Shown here: positions 1-9,234 of the stretch, piece by piece
Numbering within the stretch: position 1 is the stretch's first letter
How the letters are laid out: each line of letters begins with the position of its first letter
Assembly: GCA_029204225.1 (NCBI GenBank)
Contig: CM055109.1
Location: 25,170,723-25,234,722 of the forward strand
Reading direction: 5' to 3'
Source of the DNA: Diphasiastrum complanatum
Lineage: Eukaryota; Streptophyta; Lycopodiopsida; Lycopodiales; Lycopodiaceae
DNA: 64,000 nt
Position numbers and translations under genes: made by a program
The notes under the pieces: generated by a model
What the model saw: only the letters and a program-made list of their open reading frames with translations
Databases searched by the model: none
What the model was told of the DNA's origin: nothing

Positions 1-187
1 TTGAACTAGTGTGCTATCAAGTATCTTACTGGCTTCGTTCATAATTGTTTCAGCAACGATAGCTTTTGTTTTATCCATTTTGTGGCTGCTCAACATTGAT
101 TTTGTCGACTTTGAAGCCACAATAGAACCTAATGATTTCCCTATAGAAGAATCATCTGTCAAATGTTCTTGGGCAACCAATGCAGAC
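1..187 (-). CDS. Partial exon of an unrecognised gene, running off the window
   Basis: The minus strand is open from here to the window edge, and an acceptor-like TTATGTTGTGTAG sits directly upstream (188-200). The roughly 62 residues are polar (Ser, Lys, Ala rich) and probably helical, with no motif that I recognise. It lies downstream, on the same strand, of the fragment at 426-746 and could be a later exon of the same gene. The plus-strand frame over the same bases (11-274) is hydrophobic and is treated as a shadow. The exon call is inference. Confidence 0.3.
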
Positions 188-425
188 CTACACAACATAA
201 AAGTTATATCAACACTTTATTTATTGCAATATAATTCTAAAATGTTTTCAATGAATCTAGAGGAAAATAAATGATACCATCACTATCTTCATTAAATCAA
301 CATTTTTCAAGAAGAATCAAAGACAACAAGTTCAACACTTACTTGAATGCAAGGGTCCTTCTTTTTCGATGACCATATTTTGAAGAAGATCACAAATATC
401 CTTTGAAAACAATCGTCTTCTTTTA

Positions 426-746
426 TTACTTTTTTTTTTTATTCAACAAGTCCATATCTTTTATTGATAAGTATTTAAATCTAATCTGTTTCTCATGATA
501 GTCTTTTAATATTTGATCTACTTTTTCCTCTAAGAAATGTATTCTTTGCATTGAATGTACATTACCATAGGATCTTAAATTCTCACAATAACCTAAAAGA
601 CCACTTTTTCCATGACACATATAAATGAATAACTGCATCACTGAATGAAAATCAATATGTTGCACCGAATGTGGATCAATGGGGTACAACAATCCTGATG
701 ACCACATATCTAAAGGCTTCATTTTTTCTTCCCAATGACAAATCAT
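426..746 (-). CDS. Fragment related to the N-terminal part of the 13.4-kb transposase-like gene
   Basis: The product reads KPLDMW..G.LYP.DP, then DFHSV, then GLLGYCENLRSYG. The plus-strand ORF at 13382-13594 reads KNIDLW..G.LYP.NP, then DVHSL, then RLLGYCQVMDSR, so the two are clearly homologous over about 55 residues. The frame ends in a lysine run from a poly-A tract (427-440), so the true exon end is probably a little earlier. A second, separate copy of the same gene or element family is therefore present on the opposite strand at the left edge of the window. The function of the domain is unknown to me. Confidence 0.45.
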   Translation of the reverse strand: MICHWEEKMKPLDMWSSGLLYPIDPHSVQHIDFHSVMQLFIYMCHGKSGLLGYCENLRSYGNVHSMQRIHFLEEKVDQILKDYHEKQIRFKYLSIKDMDLLNKKKK

Positions 747-1329
747 TTCAGATGGTGATAACTTTCCATCTTTAGAATTCCTTGTCCTAAGCGGGCCATA
801 CTCTAGAGGAAATCTACATGAAGATGATAAAGCTTAGTCATAGGCACAAAATTTGTAATAACCAATGCGTTGAAAAAAAGAAGCCGCAAAGTACCATAAA
901 AAAGTAAAGTATGATCAAATACTACAAAACTCATATGATATATGGATATGATAGATTCAAAAATGGAAGCAAATAGATCTTCATTTTTTGTGTACGGTGG
1001 CAAGAAATTTTCATCTTTGGAGATGGTGGCAAATGTTTCCAAAAACCTTTTACACTATGTAAAGCAAAAGAAATTCATTATTTTTTAATATTGAGTGGGA
1101 AATATTTCGAACATTTGGAAAGTCTCATTTAACTGTGGTTAAGCACCAATTCATTTTTTATGTGACTACAATAGTTAGAATGGTTTACATTGAAAACATA
1201 TTTCTTGGTATTATCAACCCGTGGGGTTACATTGAAAATGGTGCGGGCAGGTGATCAAAGGAATTTCTAACTAGGTATTTTGATGACTTTTTTTATTTTT
1301 CTCTCTCCTACATGGCATTCCTTATAGGG
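747..1329. other. No recognisable gene
   Basis: AT-rich sequence. A 79-codon minus-strand frame at 803-1042 has no recognisable motif and could be an exon of the neighbouring minus-strand family, but nothing supports that beyond position. The end (1270-1330) runs into copia coding sequence. Confidence 0.3.
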
Positions 1330-2092
1330 CCCTTTTCGGGCTCATTTTTTCTCTAATGTTATCTAGCATTATTCAAAGCAAAGAACCTTCGACTTATGGT
1401 GAAGCGAAGGATGATGACATTTGGGTCAAGGCCATGGGAGAGGAGATGGAGTCGATTGCTAAGCATAGCACATGGGTCTTAGTAGAACCACCAGTTGGCA
1501 AGAAACCCATTGGTTGCAAATGGGTATATAGGACTAAGTACCATGCAGATGGAACTATAGCAAAGCACAAGGCGAGATTGGTGATAAAAGGGTATGCACA
1601 AAGTAAAGGCATTGACTATGAGGAGACCTTTGCATCAGTATGTGAGTGGAATACTCTACGTCTACTTGTTGCTTTAGCTTCACATTTTGGTTGGCCTTTG
1701 CATCAGTTGGATGTGAAATCTGCTTTTCTAAATGGTGAGTTAGAAGAAGAGGTGTTCATGGATCAACCTAAAGGCTTTTAGCGAAAGGACGGGAAAATAA
1801 AGTATGTAACTTGAAGAAAGCGCTTTATGGTCTTAAACAGGCACCACGTGCATGGTATAGCAGGATTGATGCCTACTTTCATTCAAAGGGGATGGTGAGA
1901 ACACATTCTGATCCAAATCTATATGTCTTATGCTTTGATGGTATGGTTGCTTTGATTATAGGAAGCATGACGGTTTACCAGAGCTGTGGCTATGTGGATG
2001 CAGATTGGGGAGGTGACTATGATGATCGTAGATCCACCACAGGGTATGTATTCCAGTTTTGTGGTAGTTGCTTTTCCTGGTCTAGTAATATA
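1330..2092 (+). pseudogene. Ty1/copia reverse transcriptase / RNase H remnant
   Basis: The first frame (1356-1781) is the N-terminal part of a copia reverse transcriptase: GCKWVYRTKYHADG, ARLVIKGYAQSKGIDYEETF and QLDVKSAFLNGELEEE are visible. It stops at a TAG just after MDQPKGF. The second frame (1811-2092) begins KKALYGLKQAPRAWY and jumps from CFDGMVALI straight to GYVDADWGGDYDD of RNase H. Compared with copia element C (58899 onward) it is the same family but lacks 459 bp in frame, including the catalytic YVDD. It ends abruptly against gypsy sequence. It cannot encode an active enzyme. Confidence 0.85.
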
Positions 2093-2719
2093 GTGGAAGC
2101 ATTTGATTATTCACAGTATGACGTTTTTTCAATATTTGCTATTTCAATTTTGGATGTTTCTGATGTGTTTCTAAATAGTTGTGAATTCTCTGCAATTCTT
2201 AACTCAGTAAGTTTAGATAATGAACAATCAGATCATAAGTGAATTTAAAGATGCTTTTCCATCAGAATTACCTCATGGTTTACCACCATCTAGGTCAGTA
2301 GACCATGTATTAGAGTTAATTCTAGGAAGTCAAACCTATCTCTAAACAACCTTATAGGTTCTCTCAAAAGGAGGAGATAGAGATTTCAAATCAAATAGAA
2401 AACTATCTGAGGATGAGACATATACAACCTAGTAAATCACCATGGGGCGCTCCTATTCTTTTGAAAGTGAAGAAGGATGGAGGTTTTCGAGTGTGTGTGG
2501 AACAGAAGGGGTTGAATAAGGTGACTGATAAGAATAAATATCCGTTACCCAGGATGAATAACCTTGTAGATTGCTTAGGTGGAACGTAATATTTCACTAA
2601 GATAGATCTCAGGATAGGGTACCATCATATTAGAATTAAATTGGAAGATTTACAAAATACTGGATTTCGAACTAGGTTTGGCTATTATGAGTTCTTAGTG
2701 TTGCCATTTGAATTAACAA

Positions 2720-3391
2720 ATGCTCCAGCAACATTCCGATGAACGATTTGTTTCGTCCATATTTGAGGAAGTTTGTGGTAGTATTTCTAGATATGTTCTC
2801 GTCTACAGTAAGACCTTTGAGAGACACATAGAACACTTAAGAATTGTCTTGATGAAACTCTGGCAAGAGTTATTCTACACTAAAGAATCCAAGTGTGAAT
2901 TCTTTAAGCATGAGCTGGTTTATCTCGGTCATAAGATCACTGCTTATGGGATCAAAATTGACGAGGATAAAATCAAGATAGTGGTGGATTGGCTGATCCT
3001 ACAAACTATGAGACAAGTTAAATCATTCTTAAAATTTATTGAGGATTATGCTAAGGTAGAAGCTCCACTCAATAATCTGACAAAAGAGATTGTTAATAAA
3101 AATAAGAAGAGGAATCAACCTAGTCTGCCTGTTGTTTGGAACAAGGAATTGAATTGGTGTTTTAAAAAACTCAAAACTCTGATTGTTTCAACTCCCGTGT
3201 TACAAATTGCAAATCTAGATTTACCTTACGTCGTGAGAACTGACACAAGTGATATTGCAATTGGAGTAGTTCGTTTACAAATGGATAGGCAATTGGCGTT
3301 TGAAATCAAAAAATTCACTGGTCCTCAGTTGCGTTGTTATACTACGCAGGAAAAGGAATTATTTGCAATTATCCATGCACTTAAGACCTAG
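2720..3391 (+). CDS. Gypsy RT C-terminal part and RNase H, decayed
   Basis: About 223 codons are open. Residues 25-75 hold the RT thumb pattern ([12 protein letters not shown], then [23 protein letters not shown]). Residues 140-220 are RNase [27 protein letters not shown] and [17 protein letters not shown]. The catalytic Asp region (RTDTSD) and the Glu in QEKEL are kept, but the RT YVDD position reads [10 protein letters not shown], so the active-site aspartates have been lost. After the stop at 3391 the RNase H/connection sequence continues in frame pieces up to about 3560. Confidence 0.7.
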   Translation: MLQQHSDERFVSSIFEEVCGSISRYVLVYSKTFERHIEHLRIVLMKLWQELFYTKESKCEFFKHELVYLGHKITAYGIKIDEDKIKIVVDWLILQTMRQVKSFLKFIEDYAKVEAPLNNLTKEIVNKNKKRNQPSLPVVWNKELNWCFKKLKTLIVSTPVLQIANLDLPYVVRTDTSDIAIGVVRLQMDRQLAFEIKKFTGPQLRCYTTQEKELFAIIHALKT

Positions 3392-3631
3392 AGACACTAC
3401 TTGTATGGTAGTAAGTTTATAGCGTATACAGATCACTAACCTCTTAAATATTTTTGCAATCGACATGATCTTTGGGGGAAGAAAGCCCGATGGGCCAAAT
3501 TGATGCAAGAATTTGATCATGAAATCAGTTACATAAGAGGCAGCTCGAATCAAGTTGTGGATGCTCTTAGTCGGATTAATGAATTGAATGAATTTTCATT
3601 CCCCCAGATTTCTACGAATCTATAGCTTTCA

Positions 3632-4051
3632 ATGAGAGGAAAATATAAAATCGATTCCCGTTCTGGTCAGATTTGGAACATTGTTCGGATCGAAAGAAAT
3701 GTGGACAGTGTTGAGTCGAGTTTACATGAGACTCAACTAACAAAGAAAGATAACAAGATTGTGGAACAGTACACCATTCAAGATGGATTGCTATTTCGGT
3801 ATGGAAAGGCTTGTGTGCCTAGAGATGATGAGCTCAAACGCAAGATTTTGTTTGAATATCATGACATACCCTGTGCAGGACATCCCAGTATACACAGGAC
3901 TCTTGACTTGGTTAGAATACACAGGACTCTTGACTTGGTCAGAAGAGAGCTTTATTGGCCAAAACTCAAGCCATACGCTGAGTCATATGTGGTTAAATGC
4001 AAACCATGTCAACTAGCAAAGGCTGAACGTCTTAAGGCTAGTGGTTTGTAG
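3632..4051 (+). CDS. Gypsy integrase N-terminal zinc-binding part with an internal duplication
   Basis: The frame contains the linker before integrase (VEQYTIQDGLLFRYGKACVP) and the HHCC zinc module: H in FEYHDIPCAGHPSIHRT and the cysteines in VKCKPCQLAKAE. A 27-bp tandem duplication (3890-3916 and 3917-3943) repeats nine residues (IHRTLDLVR) inside the helix between the histidines and the cysteines. It keeps the frame but would disturb the fold. The frame overlaps a shadow ORF at 3759-4016. Confidence 0.7.
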   Translation: MRGKYKIDSRSGQIWNIVRIERNVDSVESSLHETQLTKKDNKIVEQYTIQDGLLFRYGKACVPRDDELKRKILFEYHDIPCAGHPSIHRTLDLVRIHRTLDLVRRELYWPKLKPYAESYVVKCKPCQLAKAERLKASGL

Positions 4052-4057
4052 CATCCA

Positions 4058-4267
4058 TTGGATATCCTTGATAAGAGATGGGAAAGCATATCAATGGATT
4101 TTGTAGTTGGACTTTCAAAGACCCAACAACAAAATGATTTTATTTGGGTTGTTGTGGATAATTTAACTAAGTTAGCTGCATTCATACCAGTTAAGTCAAC
4201 TACTAAGGCTTCTTATTTAGCCCAGATCTTTGCTGAAAGATTATTTCAGATGTATATAGGGACGTAG
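4058..4267 (+). CDS. Gypsy integrase catalytic core, first part only
   Basis: The frame encodes WESISMDFVVGLSKTQ, with the first catalytic Asp in MDF, and VVVDNLTKLAAFIPVKST. The second Asp and the Glu are missing because the element is broken about 12 bp later by the LTR at 4280. It is in line with the zinc module upstream, separated from it by a single TAG. Confidence 0.7.
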   Translation: MDILDKRWESISMDFVVGLSKTQQQNDFIWVVVDNLTKLAAFIPVKSTTKASYLAQIFAERLFQMYIGT

Positions 4268-4279
4268 AGCTTCTATAGT

Positions 4280-5076
4280 TGTAGCCCTTCCGCTTGTCAA
4301 CAAGGGTTAGAACGCTGGATAGGTGCCTAACTATGTAAAGATGCAACTATTAGATACTTCTCTACTTCCTCCCTTAACTCTACTCACCGCTAACACTACC
4401 CACCATTAACTCTACACCACTAACTAACATTCCACATGATTTTAGAGAGAATGTGAAGAGAAGAGTAGAAGAAATAGAGGGGAGAAGAGAGAAAGGGAGT
4501 GAGGGTGGAGGTTAGCTCAATTGCTCCTTATGCTTGGTAATGGAAAAACATTCACTATCATAACCAAAAACATGTAAACTAGAAGCAAATAGGAAGCACA
4601 ATAAAAAGGCATTAGCAAGTAGTGAATAGCAATTGAGGATGCTTCTCTCCAAAGTTTGGTAGAGTTTCTTGCTTCTCAATAAGCATGCAAATAATGTACA
4701 AATGGTGCCTTTTTATAAAAAGGGGAAGGGCCTTGCCCCAAAATCCTATTGGCTAATATGAACATTGATCCTATCCATTTATCTTGGACCCAACTTAATC
4801 CAAGGGTCCACAAAAAGTACATTAGAAATCACAAGATTCATGTGAGTCCAAAATTGGACCCAACTTAAAAAAGTTTAATACTAAGTTCTAACTTGACTTT
4901 GGGCCTCAAGTTTTATTTTAATTACAAAAGGGCCCAAGTCTATTATTTCTATTTATGCTCAACTTGCTACTTGTGCTCATTGGGCCATGGGCTTATACGC
5001 GCAGGAAGCCATGCCCTTGCAATACATGTATTCACCAACTTTATTTATTTGCTCTGTGTTGGGAATACCCCCAACA
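4280..5076 (-). repeat. Gypsy LTR (family X), 3' LTR of the minus-strand element to its right
   Basis: On the minus strand it begins TGTTGGGGGTATTCCCAACA, a start that is itself a 7-bp inverted repeat, and ends GGGCTACA. A TATA box (rc of ttttataaaaagg, about 4711-4724) and a long pyrimidine-rich stretch (minus strand, 4440-4510) are visible. Related copies are at 29616-30348, 31447-32349, 48198-48448 and 49045-49562. The sequence just outside its start (5077-5110, GCCGGTCCCTCGGC) is also found beside the copy ending at 30348, as expected for the internal 3' end of one family. No 5-bp target duplication can be seen on the left. Confidence 0.8.
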
Positions 5077-5216
5077 AGACCCATAGCCTAAAGTAGTGCC
5101 GGTCCCTCGGCACTCTGCCGGTTCAGTATAGTGATCTCTTGGTGCGTCTTCGGTTGATTAGGTAAGTAGTGACGTCCTCCATAAAGGTGATTCGATCGAT
5201 ATTTTTCAAGTCCTTG

Positions 5217-5561
5217 TTAGTGTGAAGGGACTTGCGGACGCCGATTAACCATTGTTGGTCGACCCATATTTGAAAACTGCCCGTCCAAGGATAGCAATGC
5301 TGCTCGGTAGTACACACGAGCTACTAGTAGCTGATCTTCTATTTTTTTGGAGGCCAATGTCGTGTTTGGATCAAAGAATATTAGTGGAAGGAAATTGTCC
5401 CACTTGGTCTCGATCCCCATCAGGTATTCCAGGTCCCGGGCGAAAGTTGCTACCGCGCGGACTGTTGGGTCACGGTAGTTGAAATACTTATTTGAGAATT
5501 GGATGAGAGGCGGGCATCTACATTCGTATTCCAACCATGCTCTACTGAGATTCTCGGCCAA
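5217..5561 (-). CDS. Extra ORF of the gypsy element, C-terminal piece
   Basis: Contains DPTVRAVATFARDLEYL and TKWDNFLPLIFFD, then EDQLLVARVYY. The plus-strand frames at 53482-54223 have the equivalents GPTVRQSALFAKDLTLL, TRWDLSSSF and DQMPVARLYF in the same order, so this is a conserved protein region rather than chance. It overlaps the preceding piece (5450-5842) in another frame, which means one frameshift near 5500. No transmembrane segment, signal peptide or known catalytic motif is visible. The function is unknown. Confidence 0.6.
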   Translation of the reverse strand: MAENLSRAWLEYECRCPPLIQFSNKYFNYRDPTVRAVATFARDLEYLMGIETKWDNFLPLIFFDPNTTLASKKIEDQLLVARVYYRAALLSLDGQFSNMGRPTMVNRRPQVPSH

Positions 5562-6049
5562 TTCAGATTATTGAGTGTGATCTTGTCCAGTGGAGTGTCA
5601 TATTCCGTCCATTTTGTTTTGCGTGTACATGGCAAGAAATGTGCATTCACTCGGAGTTGTAGTGGACTTGTCACGTACGCCTTGATGGCCACAGGGTCGC
5701 GCTCAAACAACTGATGATGCCACTTTGGTTGTGGTTGGAGGGCGGGGAGTGCTTGCAACTTGTCCCTTGATGGTCTGCGCCGAAAATGAAATTTGCCAGC
5801 TGCATCTTGAAGATTTCTGGGGATATTTAGAAAGGAATTCATTCATCTTTTTCGATCATGAGCCTCATGATGAGGAGGCTTGACCTCTTGATGACTCTGG
5901 CTCGGACTCATTTCTTGGCTTTGATCTTGCGTGTCCGCTCCGGTATCTGGGGGCCCTTGGTCTTGTCCACCTGACCCCTGATCCTGTGCAGCTTGATAGG
6001 TGGGTGGTGTTGGAATTACCACCGGGGTTGGCTGAGCTTTCTGCTCCAT
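5450..6049 (-). CDS. Extra ORF of the gypsy element, Pro/Gln-rich linker and conserved domain
   Basis: Two frames (6049-5843 and 5842-5450) are in register and separated by one TGA followed directly by ATG. Both a single nonsense change (a CGA codon would fit) and a genuine start are possible. The first part is rich in Gln, Pro and Asp (QDQGSGGQDQGPPDTG). The second holds KAYVTSPLQLRVNAHFLP, then W, then LDKITLNNLNWPRI. The equivalent in the 53.5-kb copy is REYVASPRQMRVDSYYVP, W, MDKITIHTPNWPII. The shared pattern YVxSPxQxRV...P...W...DKIT...NWPxI does not match any family that I know. Confidence 0.6.
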
Positions 6050-6369
6050 GAATTACTGACAAGCCTTGAGAGCTTGTTTTGCTTGGGTGATGAGCTCCTG
6101 CTAGCCCAATACTCATCAAACTCCACCTAGTAGTTGTTGAGGGTTTTAGCTGTAGACCTGCACCTGATGCCTTAAGAGATTCATCTTCGCTTGAGAGAGT
6201 GGCCTTGAGTTAGGTGCGGGTTGAGCTAACCAGGTGAGCATTTCCTATTGCAATGCTTGTACCTCCGCTCCCAGGTGCATGTTTTCTATTTCGTAAATCT
6301 GTAGGGGGACAAGTCTTTTGTCAACCTCTGCTTGTAGCTCTTGCACCTTTGCGGAAGCATCCTTGATGG

Positions 6370-7005
6370 CTACAAGAGGCTTTCAATGTACTGATTTAGG
6401 CCATCATCCTTTTCCTTCAGCTTCTGGATCTCTCGGTGCTCATCTAGCTCCTGTTGCGGAGCTATGGTTAATTTCTGCTGCAACTTTGTGATGTTCGCTC
6501 GCAGTTGTGTATTGCTAGTGGCAAGTTGTAGTACTTGGCTATCCAGAGATGCTCTGGCAGCTACCGCGTCCTGGATGAAGGTACCCAAGGTTTGGTAGGT
6601 CGTCAATAGATTGGTAGGAATAGCTGGTATGCTTATGCTGGTAGGGGCTTGTGATGTACAGGCCCCAACGACTTGCACTGTGTCATCATCATCTTTTATT
6701 AGCTTCTCCGGAGATTTTTGGCCATCAGATGTGGTGGGGTCAGCACGATCTGGCAATGGCAAAAATTGTGTCTGTATAAATGCATCATCAAGCAACGGTT
6801 TGTCATCCTCGGCAGCCTTCGATAGAAAGGTGAGGGGTGTGAAGAAAGCAGAAGTGGAAACAGAGAGGGGGATAGTTTGTCCAAATGATTTAGAATGGGT
6901 GGAACAGAGGAGAACTGGAGGGTGGTGTGAAGGGAGAAGAAGGGGGAAATGTGCCATGGCTTGGCAGTGTGAGATTAATGACTTGCATCCAGGCCAGGGT
7001 GTCAA
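6370..7005 (-). CDS. Extra ORF of the gypsy element, coiled-coil region
   Basis: Residues from about 125 onward (LLTTYQTLGTFIQDAVAARA, then LQLATSNTQLRANITKLQQK, then LDEHREIQKLKEKDDG) have heptad spacing of Leu, Ile and Val typical of a coiled coil. The copy at 52616-53560 has a longer coiled coil at the same place, before the conserved domain. The first 100 residues are low in complexity. The frame follows the Ser/Thr-rich piece at 7013-7636 with a frameshift. Confidence 0.5.
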   Translation of the reverse strand: MTPWPGCKSLISHCQAMAHFPLLLPSHHPPVLLCSTHSKSFGQTIPLSVSTSAFFTPLTFLSKAAEDDKPLLDDAFIQTQFLPLPDRADPTTSDGQKSPEKLIKDDDDTVQVVGACTSQAPTSISIPAIPTNLLTTYQTLGTFIQDAVAARASLDSQVLQLATSNTQLRANITKLQQKLTIAPQQELDEHREIQKLKEKDDGLNQYIESLL

Positions 7006-7012
7006 GAGACAA

Positions 7013-7636
7013 CTATGAATCTGAAGGATTGAACTGAAGAGGTACGGTGGTGAAAGCAGGGGGGATGGAGGAAGCGATAGTAATGGAAGGGGTGGTAGAG
7101 GATGGAACAGAGGTAGAAGCGGTATTTACAGAGGAGATAGGAATGGAGGCAGAAACGGTAGAAGAGAGTTGAACAAAAGAGGTGGCGGCGGTGGTAGAAG
7201 CAGAAACAGTTAGTGGTGTGGTGGTCGTGCGGTGTCTAGTAGCAGGTGGAGATGAAGAGGAGGGGGCAGCACAACGCATTCGCTTGTTGGCCATTGTGTC
7301 AGTGACTACAGGACGGGCATATGTGGATGCAATGGTTGGAGGGTACATGTTAGTATAAGGCACGATGGATGATAAGATGTTGGAACGGTGGAACCCGCAT
7401 ACTTTTGTCTCGAGAAGTGCATCGGCAAAGCTACACAGTAGGGGGCCTACTACGATACGTTCACGTGAGTTAGGTTTGATGGATGTGGTTAGTTCGTGGA
7501 TGAGAAAAGTATGCCAATCATATGGCACTATTGTGGGGCCAGGAAATCCCAAAAAGGACTCCACAATTTGACTGAACAGTTTGGATTGGATGCGATCTTT
7601 GCGAAATGTTGAAATAACCAAAAAATTGTTCAACAA
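7013..7636 (-). CDS. Extra ORF of the gypsy element, globular part and Ser/Thr-rich linker
   Basis: The first 115 residues look globular (FSQIVESFLGFPGPTIVPYD, WHTFLIHELTTSIKP, GPLLCSFADALLETKV). After MANKRMRCAAPSSSS the product becomes a Ser/Thr/Ala/Pro stretch of about 90 residues. Read together with its neighbours the extra protein would be: N-terminal globular part, Ser/Thr linker, coiled coil, Pro/Gln linker, conserved C-terminal domain. No function can be inferred from this. Confidence 0.5.
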   Translation of the reverse strand: MLNNFLVISTFRKDRIQSKLFSQIVESFLGFPGPTIVPYDWHTFLIHELTTSIKPNSRERIVVGPLLCSFADALLETKVCGFHRSNILSSIVPYTNMYPPTIASTYARPVVTDTMANKRMRCAAPSSSSPPATRHRTTTTPLTVSASTTAATSFVQLSSTVSASIPISSVNTASTSVPSSTTPSITIASSIPPAFTTVPLQFNPSDS

Positions 7637-7696
7637 ATGTGCAGCCGTCTGGATTACTCGGTCTGTGATAGCCTCTATCAGGTACTCGTTGTTAGT

Positions 7697-8082
7697 CTAG
7701 ATTGGAATCTTAGGTGCAATCTGTGTTACAAAAGCTTTTATCAGGCCTTTGGCCTGATGATGAGAGATAGGTTGGCGATCACCGGACACTATGCCTACGG
7801 TGACCATGGAATCTATGTTAATCCATACCTTGTACATGGTACCTTGGTACAGGATGTGGAAGCGCGACTTCGACGCATCCCAGGTGGCGTAAGTATGAAG
7901 GGCGAGGCCCATGTTAATGTCAAAGCTGAAAAGTGATGGGTAAAAATCCATTGCTTCAAGAGAGAACTAGCCGTCTGAAGCCATGGTTTGATCAGGGCCT
8001 CAGAAGGCAAGGGAGCTGATGGTATTTCATGCTGGATCACCTTCTTGGTGCCAGAGTCATCACAAGAGAAAGAAGAGGCCAT
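7697..8082 (-). CDS. Extra ORF of the gypsy element, N-terminal pieces
   Basis: Two overlapping frames: 8082-7813 starts MASSFSCDDSGTKKVIQHEI and 7951-7697 continues MDFYPSLFSFDINMGLALHT, then TWDASKSRFHILYQGTMYKV. They fit one protein broken by a frameshift near 7950. The ATG at 8082 follows a 1.1-kb non-coding spacer and is the likely start of the extra ORF. There is no hydrophobic leader, so it does not look like an envelope protein. Confidence 0.5.
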
Positions 8083-9234
8083 GTTAGCAGTGGTAGTTAG
8101 AGTTTGTTACAAGGAAAAGTGGAAAAAAGTAAGAAATACGGTGGAAACGGTAACTGAGTGTTGAAAATGAGAAAAAAAGTGAAAAATGGGTGATGGATAA
8201 TAGTAACGGTGGTTCTGAGCACAGAGCTTGGTTTAAAGTGTGCAGATGATGGCTAGTATAATATTTTGTCGCAATCGGAGAACTTGGAAATTTTACTCGA
8301 AAATCCGGCAGAGCTTCGCTAGGAAAAGTGACAAATGACTCGAATTTAGCCCTTGTATAGCGAAATTAAGAGTGCGTATTAGGCGAAACCCACTTTCCCC
8401 AGTCCAGTTCCACCCAAATTTTTGTAGGGACCTTCTTCACAAAATACTAAGACCTCAGAGAAGTCTGTGAGTTCATAAGGTGATTTGACTGTCCTACGAA
8501 GCTTTGCGAGGGTTCGGACAGTCTGCGAGAGTTCAATCCTTGCAAGTAGTGAATTCTCGCACAACTTGCTCCAGTGGTTGGATTTTCAAGACCAGACCAT
8601 GTAGGCAGGCATATTTCACTGTTCTGATTTCATTTATGCCCCTTGCGAAGGTTGGTTCTATGATCTTGATGCTCTACGACACTCAAAAATGATGATTTTT
8701 CCATCAGTAACTCTGGCAGAGATTTTTTAGATGCATCTGAGTCAGATCTAGTGACTATCAAAGTTTCAAGAGCTAATTCCCAGGGGATCTCCAAAAATCA
8801 TGAAAAAAGTGTTCTTTTTGAGTGTTTTTTGACGAGATCTCGAGATTCTCTGATCCTTAACCCCTGCAAACTGGTAATCTGTTGCATCCATGTTAGATAT
8901 GACTGTAGGTAGTTCTCTAGAAGTTTTGATAGATATTTGGTAGCTGATCCATCAGTTTTAGTGAATTTTGGCCTTACTTTGCCACTGTTTTCTGAGATCG
9001 AAGTCTCTGATCTGCAAATTGGGGGGCTTGTTGGTGCAACCTGATAGTCTGCTTTCTTGTTGATCCTATTTGGTCCTAGATCCCTCTTGGATCTTGTTAA
9101 ATCTTCTTCGATCTTTCCAGATCTGGCTGAATCTTGGTGAATCTAGCTTGATCTGTCTTGATTTTTCTAGATCTGGCTGTGATGGCCTTGCAGATGAACT
9201 TTTCGTAAGATGCCATCACCAACCTGGATCTGTC
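8083..9234 (-). other. Spacer between integrase and extra ORF, with leader-type repeats
   Basis: No coding frame is convincing. The stretch carries copies of the motif GCGAGAGTT / AACTCTCGC (for example tctgcgagagttcaatcc near 8520 and gaattctcgcac near 8550). The same motif fills the 5' leaders of the related gypsy elements at 32368-33495, 49563-50657 and 63400-64000. A run of short 'gatcttg/gatct' repeats lies at 9060-9190. Confidence 0.5.

Larger units (their letters stand above)
2219..4279 (+). mobile_element. Ty3/gypsy chromovirus-like pol remnant, cut off by the LTR at 4280
   Basis: In order: a spacer/RT start (EFKDAFPSELPHGLP near 2230), RT palm ([14 protein letters not shown], then [14 protein letters not shown] near 2600), RNase H and integrase. 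Stops and frameshifts are scattered throughout (for example the TAA at 2588 and TGA at 2740). The integrase wording (MDFVVGLSKTQQ.NDFIWVVVDNLTKLAAFIPVK) is the style of plant chromoviruses. No LTR or chromodomain is left: the element stops at 4279 where an unrelated minus-strand LTR begins. Confidence 0.85.

Noticed and set aside
11-274. Membrane protein on the plus strand
   Set aside because: Hydrophobic start, but the opposite strand has a better exon with an acceptor site, and the frame has no homology clue.
5217-8082. Envelope-like protein for the extra ORF
   Set aside because: Position would fit, but no signal peptide, transmembrane segment or fusion-type motif can be seen, and a coiled coil alone is not enough.
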